From: Reticulascus tulasneorum
Lineage: Eukaryota; Ascomycota; Sordariomycetes; Glomerellales; Reticulascaceae
Direction of reading: 5' to 3'
NCBI GenBank assembly: GCA_001557505.1
Contig: LSAX01000011.1
Span: 1,364,001 to 1,428,000, forward strand
Length of the DNA: 64,000 nucleotides
In this document: positions 25,601-39,415 of the stretch, one piece after another
Layout of the letters: each line of letters opens with the position of its first letter
Numbering within the stretch: position 1 is the stretch's first letter
The notes under the pieces: model-generated
The model's database searches: none
What the model saw: only the letters and a program-made list of their open reading frames with translations
What the model was told of the DNA's origin: nothing
Position numbers and translations under genes: made by a program

Positions 25601-28600
25601 CCCAGTCATGCCTTCCGGATTCCGCAACCGCATGCTCTTCAGCCCCAAGAAGACCTACCTCCTTGTCGGTGGTCTTGGTGGTCTGGGCCGAACTCTTGCT
25701 CAGTGGATGGTCCGAAAGGGAGCTGTTAAGTTGGCTTTCCTTTCGCGATCCGGTGCTGACAAGCCAGAGGCTCAGACTACTGTTGAGTGGCTTGTTGAGC
25801 GTGGCATTGAGGCTAAGGTCTACCGTGGTGACGTCGCCAAGCTTGCTGACGTGCAGGCTTGCATCGACGGCGTTGGCAGCACCCTTGGCGGTATCTTCCA
25901 AGCTGCCATGGTACTCCAGGATGTTCCTTTGGAGACAATGACCTACAAGCAGTGGCAACGATGTGTTGAGCCCAAGGTCCAGGGTGCTAAGAACCTCCAC
26001 GAGGCTTCCCTGAGCGTTGATCTCGACTTCTTCGTCTGCTTCTCTTCCGTTGCTGCCGTCCTCGGCTCCAAGGCCCAGGCTAACTACTCCGCCGCCAACT
26101 GCTTCCTTGATGCCTTCATGCGTCATCGACGAGAGCTAGGCCTCAGCGGTACCACCATGAATGTCGGAGCTGTCTCTGGCATTGGTGTTGTGTCTGAGAA
26201 TGCTGCTTTGGCCAAGATCATGGAGAGATTGGGTAAGTTTATTTCCACAGAGAATCCGATTGAACATTTTGATCCCGAACATGGTACTGACTTTCCCAGG
26301 TATGGATCCCATCAACGAGGAGGAGCTCCTCTACCAGCTTGAGGAGGCCGTCAACGGAGACAGAAACCTCAAGACGACCGCCCGTGGCGTTGATGCTCAC
26401 CAGATCTCCACTGGTGTGGGTCTCATCAAGCCTGATGTCTACTGGGCTGTCAAGCCTCTGCTCAAGAATCTGTACTTAAACCACGATTTCGGTGGTTCCG
26501 GTGCCTCTGCCAAGAGCCAGAAGAACCTTCTCGCCATGATGGGCGAGGAGAACGACGCTGACAAGAAGACAGAGATCCTCCTGGACGCCTTCTTGGACAA
26601 GATTGCCAACGTTCTTGCAACCCCCAAGGAGTCCATCATCCCTAGCAACCCACTGTCTGCCTACGGTCTCGACTCCATCGTGGCTGTCGAGTTCCGAAAG
26701 TGGTTCCGAAAGGAAGTCCAGGTCGACATCGCACTGTTCGACATTCTGGGTGCTGGATCCATCTCTGCCCTTGTCGCTAAGGCTGCTAAGATGGTCTCCA
26801 CCAGCGCCGCCACCAAGGCCGGCCCAGCTGAGACCAAGACCGAGAAGAAGTCTACTGCTGCTGCTGAGACTACCGAGAAGGTTGCCGAGATCTCCGCCAT
26901 GGCATCCGGCGAGATCACCAAGAGCAAGGTTGCCCCAGGCACCCCGATCGCGCTCTCCAGCTTCCAGTCTCGTCTCTGGTTCGTCCACTCCTTCCTTGAG
27001 GACAAGTCTTTCCTCAACCTGCCCATTACCATGAAGATCAAGGGCAAGCCAAACTTGAACACCCTGAGAAAGACAATGCAGGAGTTGGCTGTGCGAAACC
27101 CAAGCAGTCGCACTGCCTACTTCGAGGGAGATGACTTCGCTCAGCAGCAGGCTCTTACGGACTTCGACGTTGATGTCGCTTTCCGTGATCTGTCTGGTGA
27201 AAGTGACCCGGAGAAGGCGCTCGATGAGTTCGTCGAGTACAACCGCAAGATCGAGATGAACGTCGAGGAGGGAGAAGTCTCAAGCTTCTCTCTTGCCAAA
27301 CTCTCCGAAGACAGCTGGGCTTTCGTCTGCATGATGCACCATATCAGCATCGATCGTGGTTCCATGAAGGGAATGATGAACCAGTTCGTCAACCTCTACG
27401 ATGCCTTCGCAACTGGCAAGGACCTCGCCACCATCCCCGCTCCGGAGTTCTCCTACATCGACTTCTCCATTTGGCACAACGCCCGCTTGGCATCCGACTT
27501 GATGAAGCCCGAACTCAACTGGTGGAAGGAGCGCCTCTCTGGCATCCCGCAAGCCAGCAAGCTTCTCCCATTTGCTAAGAACGATCGACCTGCCCGAAGC
27601 GATCCTCGCCGAGAGGCCACCAAGACTAACCTGGATGCTAAGCTGTTCGCCCGCATGAAGCGTATTGCGGCCCAGTCCAACGGAACACCTTTCCACTTCA
27701 TCTTGGCTGCTTTCCGTGCCTTCCTGTACCGATACACTGAAGAGAAGGACCTCGTCCTGCTCATGGTTGACGGTAACCGACCCCACGACCAGGCTGAGGA
27801 TATCCAGGGCTTCTTCGTCAACCTCGTCCCCATCCGATGCGACGACGACTGCGAGACCAGCTTCGACCAGCTCTTCGCCACCACCAAGGCGCGAGCCCTC
27901 GATGCCATCCAACACTCCGGTATTCCATTCGACAGCGTTGTTGAGCTTCTGCAAGTCAAGAAGACGCCTTCTCACATGCCCGTCGGCCAGATCTCCGTCA
28001 ACTACCAGATCCACGGCCCAGTTCCGGTCTACACCACTTCGGACTTCGTCATCAACAACATGATCACGGATGATATCCCCACCGCAGCAGACATGCAGCT
28101 CGAGGCTCTCGAGACATCCGACCACAGCCTGGACCTCCGAATCGAATACTCCACTGCTCTGTACCACGACACAGACATGGAGCGCTTCCTCGACAACTTC
28201 CTCGCCTTCCTGACCAGCACCATCAAGGATCACCGCCAGCCGGTTGAGGAAGTCAACATGTGCGGCCCGCTCGAGATTAAGTCGTTGGAGAAGCACTACT
28301 GGAACAGTGAAGTGCGAGAGAACCAGTGGGAGGGAGAGAGTGTTCTGGACAAGATCTCACAAATGGCAAGAGAACATCCCCAGGCCACAGCGATAAAAAC
28401 TTCTGACGGCCGCAGCATCTCCTACAGGCAGCTGATCGAAAACGCGGAGAGCGTGGCCTCTGAGCTTCAGCAGGCCGGCGTGAAGCCCGGCGAGCGAATC
28501 GCGCTTCTCGCCCTGCCCGGTGTTGAGGCAGTGACTGGTATGCTCGGTGTTCTTATGACCGGGTCATGCTATGTTGCCCTTGACACCGACTTCGCTCAAG

Positions 28601-31600
28601 ACCGTCTCTCGTTCATGATTGGTGACGCCGGGTCGCGAGTCCTGCTCGCTGGTCCCGGCGCCGACGCCTTGGCCAATGATCTCATTGCTAAGGCGGTCGT
28701 TGCTCCCAAGCTTATCATGATCGAGGACGCTGTCGCTGCAGCCCGCTCTCTCGCTCAGCTGCGTCCCCGAGACCCGCAAGACCCCTTCTACATGATCTAC
28801 ACATCAGTACGTACCACCATTTCATAACTGGCTGAGTTTGGCTATCGGGGGCTTCGCCTCGATGGCAAACTCCACTAGCAATGGGCACTAACGACCATGC
28901 AGGGCAGCACTGGAACTCCAAAGGGAGTCGTTCTGTCCGAATCCAACACCCACCAAATGCTGAGCACCTTGAACAAGGACTTCGGCTTCACAAAGAAGGA
29001 CAAATTCCTTCACCAATCTTCCATGTCCTTTGATCTTTCCATTGTACAAATTTATTCCGCCCTCACCTGTGGCGCCACCGTCTGCATCGCAGCCTGGGAG
29101 ACACGAAAAGACCCCCACGCCCTGGCTGAGTTCATGATGAAGGATGGCATCACTGTCACATACTTCACCCCCACTCAATTCGCCCTTCTGCTCGATCTCA
29201 ACATCGAGGCTCTTCAGCGATGCTCGAACTACCGAGTCGCATATTTCGCTGGCGAGCGCCTGCCCGTTCGTGTGGCTAAGGCGTTCTACGACCTTGGCAC
29301 TCCAGCAACTCTGTACAACACATGGTCTCCCAGCGAACTTGTCGTCCAGACCACCATTAGCCGCATTGCGTATCCTGCCGACAACGAAGTCAGCTTGCCA
29401 ATTGGTTACCCAATGGCCAACTGCCGTCACTACATCCTGGATACCAAAGGCAACCCCCTCCCAGCTGGCATGATCGGTGAGATGGTTGTCGGCGGTGCCC
29501 AAGTCGGCGTCGGCTACCTCCACAGACCCATCGAGAACGCCAAGTCATTCGTCGAGAATCCTTTCGCAACCGAAGAGGATCTCAAGCGAGGCTGGAACAA
29601 GATGTTCAAGACTGGTGATCGCGGCCGGTTCCGAGCTGATACTCAGCTCGAGTTCCACGGCCGTATTGCCGGTGACAAGCAAATCAAGCTCCGTGGTTTC
29701 CGTGTCGATCTCGGCGAAGTCGAGCAGCGAATCTTCCAGGAATCGCAGTCCATGAAGCGAGGCCTCATCGACATTGCCGTCGTTGCACGAACCATTGAGG
29801 GTGGAGGTGAGGACCTGCAACTCATCGCCTACTTGGTTCCTAAGGGTAACTTCGATGCCGAAGAGAAGGCTGCCTTCGTCTCCCATATGCACCGAAAGAT
29901 CAAGCCCCATCTCAACGACTACATGCTTCCCAACGGTTACCAATTCTTGAGCAAACTTCCTGTTACCATTGGTGGCAAGGTTGACCGCAAGATCCTACTC
30001 GCCAGGTCCCTGGAACTCGTCTTCCCCACCACGGTGACAGCCGGACAGAAGTCCGCTGCGGCCAAAGCCTCGGACAGTGCAAACGAGCTTGAAGCTTCCG
30101 TTATGGGTCTCTTCCAGAGTATCCTTGGCGACAAGTACCAAGACTTGAACGACAACTTTTTCCAGAGAGGTGGTCACTCAATCGTAAGTTTCAGTTCAGC
30201 GCCGCAGTAACCTCGCATGCTAACATTATCGCAGCTCCTCGTGCGACTCCAGGCCAAGATTCGAAAGCAGTTCAAGATTGCGCCAACTCTTCCGCAAATG
30301 ATCAAGGAACCTACAGCTGCCGCCGTTTGCGCCTTCATCCGTAGGAACAAGGGCGATGGTACCGGCGGTAAGGGAGGCTTTGAGAACGTCATTAGCTGGG
30401 GTGTAGAGACCAAGCTGCCAAATGATGGCCGCTACATTCCCCGCTACGGTACCCCTCGCATGGACCGAACCGATCTCACCTCATTCTTGATTACCGGCGG
30501 CGAATCCTTCATCGGCTTGCACCTGGTGGCAGAGATGCTGTCCACCAGGCGCAATGCTACTGCCTATCTCCTCGGATCCATGGAGGAAATTGATTCTTCT
30601 CTCGTCATCAAGGAGCTCCACAAGTACGGCCTGATCAACGCAGCACTGACTGAGCAAGACGTCCTGTCTCGCATCAAGATCGTACCTGGTGCTCTCGCTC
30701 AACCCAACTTCGGTCTTAGCAAGTCGGCCTTCCGGGAACTCGGTCAGACGGTGCAGTCAATCTACCACCTCGGTGGCCATGTTTCTCTCCTGAAGACATA
30801 CTCCTTCCTCAAGCCTGTCAACGTCCTCCCAATCTTCGACCTCATCCGCCTTGCTGGAACTGGTGACAATCTCTCCGAGATCCACTACCTCTCCACCTGG
30901 TCTGTCGCCCACTTGCAATCTTGGTCTCAATCTAAGCGCACCCGACCGGATTATGTCACCGCTGAAGAGGACATGTCTCACTTCCAGCCGCCCACTGAGG
31001 ATGATTACGGTTACTTCAAGACTCGATGGGTGGCAGAGAACCTCCTGTGCCACGCAGCGTCTCGCGGATTCCCCGTTACCATCACCCGCGCAGCCGCAGT
31101 GACAGGCTCTTCTCACAACGGCACCTTGGATCCAGGTGATGAGTTCACCCTCCGCATGATCCTCAGCATGGTGGAGACCGGCATGGTTCCACAGGTCGGC
31201 CTACCATCCCAACCCGGTTTCTCCGTCGACGTTGTCCCTGTCGACTACCTCGTCTCCGGCTTCTTCGCTCTGACTTCTGAGAGAGACGCCATCCGCCCGA
31301 CAGAGTTGACATATAACAAGCCTTACATCTACCACCTCAGCAACCCCAATCCTCTCAAGCTGCAGGACCTGCCCGATATTGTGGCCAAACTGCGCGCAGA
31401 TCAAAAGCGCGGCACCATCGTGTCGCTCGACGAGTGGCTGAACGCCATGGCCAAGAGCGGCGACGACGCTGCCGTAGCCGCAGTCAAGGCGACCGTGCTG
31501 AAGGAGTACCTGTCCACTGGATATGTCATGTTCTCACTGGACAACACCAAGACAACACAGATCCTGGAGACACTGATGCCAGGTTTCGAGGACAAGTGCC

Positions 31601-31668
31601 CAGCAGTCGATGCGGAGTTCCTCGGCCAATTATGGCGCAGGATAAAGAAGGCCGAGCTGAAGGCATAG
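19691..31668 (+). CDS. Hybrid highly reducing PKS-NRPS megasynthase
   Basis: Six exons (19691-19885, 19945-20178, 20238-26232, 26300-28806, 28903-30183, 30235-31668) join in phase to about 3881 residues; all introns are GT-AG. Domains in order: KS (about 10-435; DTACSSSL with Cys183, His318, His358); AT (541-860; GHSSGE, Ser638); DH (His965, Asp1151); degenerate methyltransferase region (about 1240-1590) without a SAM glycine motif; ER (1600-1920; [13 protein letters not shown] loop near 1743); KR (1949-2140; GGLGGLG, Tyr2093); ACP (GLDSI, Ser2267); Ala/Lys/Glu-rich linker; C (2356-2800; HHISIDR, His2488-Arg2494); A (2823-3345; [11 protein letters not shown], Lys3336); T (GGHSI, Ser3403); terminal R-type domain (3488-3881; TGGESFIG, Tyr3664-x3-Arg3668). 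It should build a reduced polyketide, amidate it with one amino acid and release it, perhaps as a tetramic acid. Product unknown. Codon choice looks strongly biased to C- and G-ending codons. Confidence 0.95.
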
Positions 31669-32704
31669 ACGCGTCTTGACGTGTGGGGAGCGATGTAGGA
31701 TATGCTGTATGATTGACGATAACCTGTATTCTTTTCCTAGTTTTTTTTCCTTTGTAATAGCGTGTATTATATCTGGGAGCACCAAGACTGTATAATGTGT
31801 TTTACGATAGATTTCTTTTGTACATATATAGATTCGAATATAGAGCTGAGCATAAAAACCTTTGTGCGCATCTTTTTGCGGTGAACAAGTCATTGTGAGG
31901 TTCTTTTGGCGGTGTTGGGGCGCGTCATGGGATGCTCATTAGTCAGCGGCTGAAGGTCTGCGGCAAGATGTTTGAGCACCTCGGTTCCGAACCACTGGTT
32001 CGACCACGATAAGCTCTTATATCATGTTCGGACACGACCCAACAACTTTTTACTCTTGGCAGCGTGGGTGAAGGCAGCTTTATTCTTGACTAGGACGTGT
32101 ACGCTAGGGTTTTTAGCAAAGGTTGTATACAAGTGAGCGCAAGATGGTTGAAAACACAATATTTTACATTGGTGCCTTCAGACCTGTCTAAGCAAAGGTT
32201 CCCGGCGGTGTGCAGTCATTCAATCGCTTCTAAATTTAGCCCACACAATCCTCCCCATCGGTCATCGGATGGTGCTCAAGCTTTCAGAGGCAATACTCAC
32301 GATAATCATCGAGGTTGAGCGGAAGAGCCGACTCGAAAAAACATGTCCATCCAACCGTGCTTTGAGCTTGGATGCCACCACTTGCTCGTGATACGCCGCG
32401 GTAAATAGTCCCTGATAGTCTACCTAGCATCATAATGGTCCACAAAATACGAGCCGAGATAAAGAGATTGGCGATGAGCGCTGTCTATTCGGGGTGCCTC
32501 GTCCATCCCAGATCCAAATAAAGGCAACCAACCAACCCTGGCACACCATTTTTCTTTTTCGAACATAGCCAGTCCCTCCCAAAAACGAAGACCCTCTCAC
32601 CGCCCCAGCCTACTCCGTGCCCCTCTCGAATCTAACGTCGCCATACAAAGGGAACCATACCGGCCGACGCATCGTTATTTGCCTTGCCTACGCGCGTCGC
32701 GTGT
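31669..32704. other. Tail-to-tail intergenic region
   Basis: About 1 kb between the 3' ends of the megasynthase and the oxysterol-binding protein gene. It should hold both 3' UTRs and terminators. The first 200 bases are AT-rich with T-runs. I see no gene. Confidence 0.6.
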
Positions 32705-35700
32705 CTATGCCTCGAAAATGTCCTCAACGCCCGTCCAGGCCCCCTTCGTCCGTTCCTCCCAGTATCCCTCCTTGCCCCCCTTGATCTTCCACACCTCCTC
32801 CCCATCCGGCGACGTCGCAACCTTCACGAACCATCTCGGTTTATGCTCCTCGCCGCTTTCCTCCAATACCCTCCTCCTGGCGCGCTGAGCCTCCTCGAGC
32901 CTCACTTTCCACTCCTCGGCTTGGTCGAGCTCTCCTTTCTCTGCAAGACGCTGATCCGGACGCAACCGAGAATCTGTGAGCGGGAGTCTATCCTTCTCGA
33001 TGTCCGTTATCTCGTTCAAGCCGACCGCGAAGGTCGTCATGCCGTAGATTTGGGTCGCATTATCGACCAGTTTACCGACGCGCCAAATCTCGTCGCCGGC
33101 TGCTTTCCCTGCTTCGACAATCCGCAGGCCCCCGGTCCACGTGCCGGAAAGAGAACTTCCGCTGTGAATTCCATCCGGGCCGTAGGTTTCAACTTGGACG
33201 TCTTCCCCTCGGCCGCCGAACATGCCTTTGCTACGGAACTCAATTGAAGCCTTGGCACCAGTTGTGTCGTTGCACACATTCATGGTCCCGACCGGTTCAA
33301 CGTACTTTTCGCCCATAACCACGTTTCGCAGGAACATGGTTGCGATAGTCCACGAGTAGAACTCGTCTGTGCCATCCTCTAACCTCAGCGCAACTCTCAC
33401 CCGGCCTTCGGTGGTGATTTCAGCGCTCTTTCCCCAAAACTTCTGCGAGGGGGTTGGAGATTGACTAAGCGACCAGTTTGCCGAGTCGGCCTGAATAGCT
33501 AATCTGACAGGGCGATGGGAGACTTTCTCGACAAGCAGGCGGAACCCACCGGGAACCTCTTGCTCCGTCCGCAGCAATTCGAAGGTCTCGCCCAGTAGAG
33601 GATTGAAAGGTTTTCGAATGGCGCGTTCCTTTGCCCGATTGCAGCTGAACTGAGAGATGGCGAAGGCTGTGACGTACAGAAGACGGTGCTGTGGTGCCTT
33701 TTGCTTGGCTGCTTGGTCGAGAAGCTGCGCATACTCAACCTGCTCCGCAACCCGTTGTAGTAGTGAAGTGGGCTCGTTTGCCGACACAGGCATGCTGATT
33801 GTGCTGAGATCTTTACCAACATTCTTTCGCACAAATGCAATTAAGCTAGGCGGTGCCACCGTTGCTGGAGGTATCTTCGTCCGTCTCGTAATGGATATAT
33901 CGACAGGTAGTGGCGACAGGGACTTTGGTTTGGTCGGATAGAGATTGTCGTCATCTTGGCCCATAGTATCATCTTGGTCGACTGATGAAATGGATGACGA
34001 GTCGTGCACACTTCCTTCGTCTGGGTCAGATTCGGGAGTGTCATACTCACTCCTGTCTATCCTGACAATCTGTGAGCCAGTTTCACCCGGCTCAGCATCA
34101 AAGAACTCCTCGGTCGAGGTTGTCTCCATGCTCTTTCTAGAAGCTGCTGCTGACATGGGCACCGGCAATCGCCGTCGCTTACTCTTTGATAGGAGTGTCC
34201 CGAACTCAGCCACGACTGTATCGATGTCGTTGAGCAAAGCTGCGCAATGGTCCTGCATGCTTCGCTCTTCCTGGATGGATCCCTTGGACTTTCGCTTCGA
34301 TTGCTTGGGACCATTCGAGCTGATGATTGTGGTGACTGAACTGGGGGACGGGGCCGCGAGGGCAGATGAGATTGAGGGTTGGAATGATTGTGGTGTGAGA
34401 GGAGAGGCGCTCGACTTGCGCTTCCAGAACGGCCGCTTCTCAGCAGCAGGCGGGAAATAGCTCTCTGATTCTTCCCAGACCATCGGAGTCCCTGGAGATA
34501 AGAAGTTCCCCGCCCCCGCAGAATGCGGCAGTTTTTGAGAATTCATGTCTTTGACCAGCCGGCGTAGAGCGTCTCTCGTACCGACAAGGCGGCTGACGAG
34601 AGCCTCTACTTGCTTCCATTCCCTATCTTCCTCAGGATTCGGGGTAGCTGCCTTTAGATTGTTGGTCGAAATCCGCAGCTGGTTAATATTGATATTGGCA
34701 GGTTCCTCGCCAGGTTCCAACCCTCTGGCGATGCGACTAGCCTTCTCCAGAGCCCGGGCCCATTCATTAAATTCCCTCGCATTTGACGTCTTCAGATGCC
34801 AGATTTCCGCTCCAGAGTCGATGCTAATCTCCCTGCGTCTTTCGTCAGCAGCGATCGCTGCCAAGCTCAAGGGGATCGCGCCACGCAACGCCGATGAGTT
34901 TCGGTTGTAGTAGTAGGACAGTGTGCAAGACGAGTAATCAAGGGAGAAAAATCGTCGCGCGTATCCTTGGCCCTTCTTTCTCCGTCTCTTGAGCAGGTTA
35001 CCGACGTGGTATGATGCAGACCCTCCATCGCTGCGACCGGATACGGACAACGCTCTCTGTCCTCCCGCCAGGTGACTGTGTAGACTATCCAGAGACTCGG
35101 ATGCGACAGCATTCAAACGCGGGCTGTTGTTCTTCCCCAAACTTGTCTTGCTGACGCTCGCGGCCGATCCAGCTTGCAAGTTCGGCATGTGGGTGGCTGT
35201 CTGAGGCGGCGCACCGGTTGGGTACGTCAGCAGGACGAACGTCGCCGTCTTGGACGTCTGCTTGGAGAAAGTGTTGTCGAAAACCAGTCCGTACATGCCA
35301 CCCTGCCCCTTTTGCACATCGTACGTGCCCATCGAGACCTTGTCCGCCTCGCACTTGCCGTGCCATTTCACAGGTATGAATCCCTTGCTCGCCAACAGGT
35401 CCTGGGCGGTGCTCGCATCCTTCTTGGAGAAGCGGCTCGTCTTGGACTCGGCGACGCCGAGAGTCTGGGGGGTAGGGGTCGCAAGATCATCGTCGTGGGA
35501 GGTTAGATTCGTTCCACCGGAGCCTGGGTGCTTGACGATGCCGAAGTTGCTGCGGAGGGCTTGTGTAAGCTACCAAAGTCTGACAAGCGAGAGACCACAG
35601 GAGGGAGGGGAGGACTACGCACACCGACTTCTTGTGAGGCTGTACGCTCCATGAAATTGTGTTGCCTTCGTCGACTTTAACCCATCGCACGATATAAGAC

Positions 35701-35824
35701 TGTCGAGATGTGCCGCATCAGCATCGTGGCTCACCGGGCCTCGCGGCCGTAAGGCGGAGAGATGGCGGCAGACGGGGTGAAAACGAACCTTGCTATGGAC
35801 CTCCAACTGCTCGATGCCGGCCAT
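32705..35824 (-). CDS. Oxysterol-binding protein, Osh3 type
   Basis: Three exons (35824-35789, 35699-35623, 35549-32705) give 985 residues in phase. The first two exons encode the short start MAGIEQLEVHSK and a beta-rich GOLD-like segment (SYIVRWVKV...). A PH domain follows (about 220-310), then a Ser-rich linker, and a C-terminal oxysterol-binding related domain (about 620-970) with the family signature as EKVSHRP. Such proteins exchange sterol or phosphoinositide lipids at ER-plasma membrane contacts; the GOLD-PH-ORD order is that of Osh3. An FFAT-like stretch (EEFFDAE, about residue 520) could bind the VAP protein Scs2. The second intron uses donor GTGCGT, because the earlier GTGTGC would break the frame. 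The gene has a housekeeping role and is unlikely to belong to the neighbouring megasynthase pathway, although it ends 1 kb from it. Confidence 0.92.
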
Positions 35825-38800
35825 TTTCGAAGCCTGAGGAGTCAAGAGGGTGTTTGGCTTTGAATTGTCGCCCAGCAGCCAACACTAGTAGTGCTCCATG
35901 ACGGGGTTTTGAGGAACAGGAAACACGTGTGGTTTTAATGCTCCGGAACCAAGTTGGTCGGCAAAAAGCCCGAGAACTATTGCGAGCATGTACGTACCCA
36001 TTTCAGGGCTGATGCGTTTTGAACAAGGTCTCTTGGGCAGGAGTTGGTCTTAACCCGATCGGGTAATTAAGCTTACCCCCCCCCCAAGGTTAACAACTTA
36101 GGTGATACGCAGGAATGCAAGCAAGCTCTGGCTTGACCACGATTCTCACTTCAAAGCACCTCGGCCCTAGACTGGGTGGTGGATTGCCAACCGTTTATTA
36201 ATGTCATACATACGCCTCGCTCCCCTTATTAATTCTTGCCCTTCCCTAGCATATATCAGCGCTTGAGGTTCCCGCTTATCATGCGCCTATGACAAATTGC
36301 CGGGAACGACATGACGAAGGAAACAACGCTGCGACTACTCGATGATCCTCATCAGGCATTGCATACACATCAGCTACTACGTAGTAAGATAAGGTAGGCA
36401 GCAGCTTGAGTGCTTGGAGGCCTTACGAGACACCAGCTCCACACAAAATCGCCGGTACCAGTAGAAGATGCTGCGCCCGAACCCAGCTAGATACGCCTCG
36501 TCTCATGCAGCAACGTCCACTTCTCGCATTTTTCGTACTTTCATCCCCTTGGTCGTATCATGCAGAGCGAGCCCGGCCTTGGTAATTACCATGTTTTCCT
36601 TGGCCTTCTCTTGTTGCTGCGCCCTCTTCTACACCAAAAGCTACGATTCCTTTATTCAATTGAGGAGCCTGCAGCCGGTGCGGACTTTATGAGACTTCCC
36701 TTGTTAGTCTGGCCATTAAGCTGGACGCCGAGGCGACTGGATTGGAGTTAACTGGGCGGGTCACTGACCTCAATTTGGTCAAACACCACATTACCTCAAT
36801 TGCTCAAAATTTAGCTTGCGCGGTCTTGGTTTGGTCTGGGAGAGGCAACGTGGCGAAACCTACTCGGGTCTACCTTATCGCAACACTCTATATCTCTATA
36901 TACTTGGTTCGTCGCATTCCGGGCAACCGGTCTAGGATATTCCTCGCCGTTCATCCTTGACAGAACCACCGCCCTGGGCGTGAAACTGGTAGTTTGTGGC
37001 AGCATACGCGAATTGTGGCTGTGCTGGCGTATCGGGGCCGTATCGGGGCCACGATGTATCGAACTTCGAGGAAGACAAGCGCGATAATCCCGTAAGGCCA
37101 GCATTGGATACGTTGTCAATGCTGGAGATACTGAATTTGTCGAAAAGAGTTGCTACTAGTAGGAGGCGCTGTGCCATTGCCGTTTTGGCTTGTTGCAGCT
37201 TTGCTGTCAAACCAGTCTCCCTCTTCTCCAATCTCCAATATTACTAGATTCCGTCTGTGGTGTTCCTGCTATTGCCGATAGTGAATTCATTTCTTAAAGC
37301 AAACGTAATATGACCAGCACCGGCCCTCAGTAGAGTTAGAGTGGCCGTAGACTATGATAGCATCTACGCTAGCGGAGGTTGAGCAAGCTGACGAAAAGAT
37401 ACCCGGAATTCCATGACAGACTAAGAATCTCTGCTCAAGCCGAAGCAAAACGGCTTCCGGTTGCGAGCATCATACTCTGTATCAAAGCTGGGGATCGGCA
37501 AGTGCCATTTCTAGGAGGCAGGTATCAGAAGAGGCAGAGCCCAAATCAATGGCGGGATGGGATCTCAAGACAGTGGAGATGCAGCCTCCCTGTAAATTCC
37601 AACCGGTGGGCTGGACCTTCAATCTTCAATTCAGGTTTTTCATATTTCCCCGCACTATGGCGTCGTGCGGCGGCTCGATATTCTGGGTCCAGCCACCAGG
37701 TATCTTTGCGCCAGAAAGCCGCCGCGGTTAGCGCGAGTAGCGGCCTACTCCGTACCCTTTCCAGTGATGGGTGGGCCTACCTAGAAAAGCGTGATTATTC
37801 CTGTTAGTTGATGTCAATTGTGCCGATGAAATAATCATTCCTGGGCATCACGGGAAACACTATGCACGCATCAATAAATTGACTTATTCGGCAAAGAATA
37901 ACAAATTGGTTATCTGTCATTTCCGGATCGCGCGCGCTTTCTCATCAAGTCAATGGCCCAAATATCCTGATATCCCGCCCTCGTCCCATCGAGTTGGGGT
38001 TGTCTAATCCACCGACCCATAAATTGAAGAGTGTCTCCGGAAAGATTATAAAAAAGGAAGAGATATGAATCAGCTTAAGTGTGAGATGTATTCAGCAGGA
38101 TCAAGAAACCATAAGGACAAAAAGAGAAGAAAAAAAAAGAAAAAAAAAGGCTCCGAAAATCAAAGAGTTTCGGAGACTTCGGATGGGTGCTGAGTTAGAA
38201 GGACAGCTGAAGACGCTGGAATGGGCCCATCTTAGGTCAGGAAGCCTCTGTAAGCCGCGGAGACTTATGTAACCCGCCTCCCACGGGAACTACGAAGGGC
38301 GGGCTGGGAGAGGGAGGGGAACCTCCCTATCTAATTATCTAATTATCTAATTATCTAATTAGTTGATCTACTGGACAGCTGCACTGAGCTAGTGCATTTG
38401 AGCTTTGCTGCAGTGGGCTCCAGAAATTCTGCCAGAATTAGCCCTTCAGCTGATAGACATGCCGCTGAGTACCGTTCCAAATTGGCGCACACATGAATGA
38501 ATAAGAAAGAAGAATAAGGTGCAAGAGCAGTGGCATGCCCAGTGAGCTACGTTATCTCTCCTATGGATGCAGGCCCGATTAACAGCTGCCCAGGATTAAG
38601 GAAGGCCCTGGCGAACAGTCGCTGCAGTGTGCATCCGGAAGCATCCAAAACCTCGAAGTGCCCAGCAGACGGTTTCGCACGCACTGAAAGACATGACTCT
38701 CCAGGGTTCTTCGGGGGACGCTATCCCTCTTCGGCAACGCCTGGCCCCACTGGCCAACAGCTGGAGAGACGCTACGCCACGCCATATCCTCGCCTAAAAA

Positions 38801-39415
38801 GTGCAAACCCCGTCCCCTGCCCCGTGCCATGTCATCACTCAGACACGCCTGTCGCCTCCTTTTTCCTGAATCGCGTGTAGAGGTTGGTCGCTCGAATGCA
38901 AATAGACTGATGATTGATTGATTGATCCCCTGTTCATCAATCCCATCCCCTCATTTCTCCCCGTCCGTCTTCGACAGACGAGTGTGTGTGCCTCCTCTTC
39001 CTCTTTCCTTCTTCCATCCCCCATCCCAATCCTATCCCATCGCAGAAGAACCTTCTCTCGAAATCCGAGGAGGCGATGGTGGTCTATCATAGACAACAAT
39101 ACACTCCTTTCCTTGTTCTCCGATAGGGTTGGCCAGCCAGTTCCATATCTCTTCTCGAGTCCATCCATTTTACCACCTAACTGCTTTCCCTGGTTCTTAA
39201 CCCCCGTCTTCTTATTACTTTTTTATTCCCTTGTCCAATTAATTGATCCCCCTGCTGCCCCCCAACCCAAACCCCTCGATCCGCCCGGTTCCCAGTTTCC
39301 AGAAACCAAGAAACCGCGAACGCCCCCCATTGGGACCCAATCTTCACACCTCACCTCACCTTACCTTAGCACACCTGTCGAGCTTCACGCCCAAACACCT
39401 TCGTCATCACGCGAC
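35825..39415. other. 3.6 kb intergenic region between divergent genes
   Basis: This holds the promoters of the Osh3-like and Gts1-like genes. The last 500 bases (about 38900-39415) are strongly pyrimidine-rich with repeated CCCC, TTCC and CATCCC, typical of a long fungal 5' leader. No gene could be supported in the middle; open frames near 36470-37800 have no recognisable domain. An eleven-base tandem duplication (GTATCGGGGCC twice) lies at 37029-37050. Confidence 0.5.
38329..38360. repeat. ATCTAATT octamer tandem repeat
   Basis: Four perfect, adjacent copies of the octamer ATCTAATT. Seen directly. Confidence 0.95.
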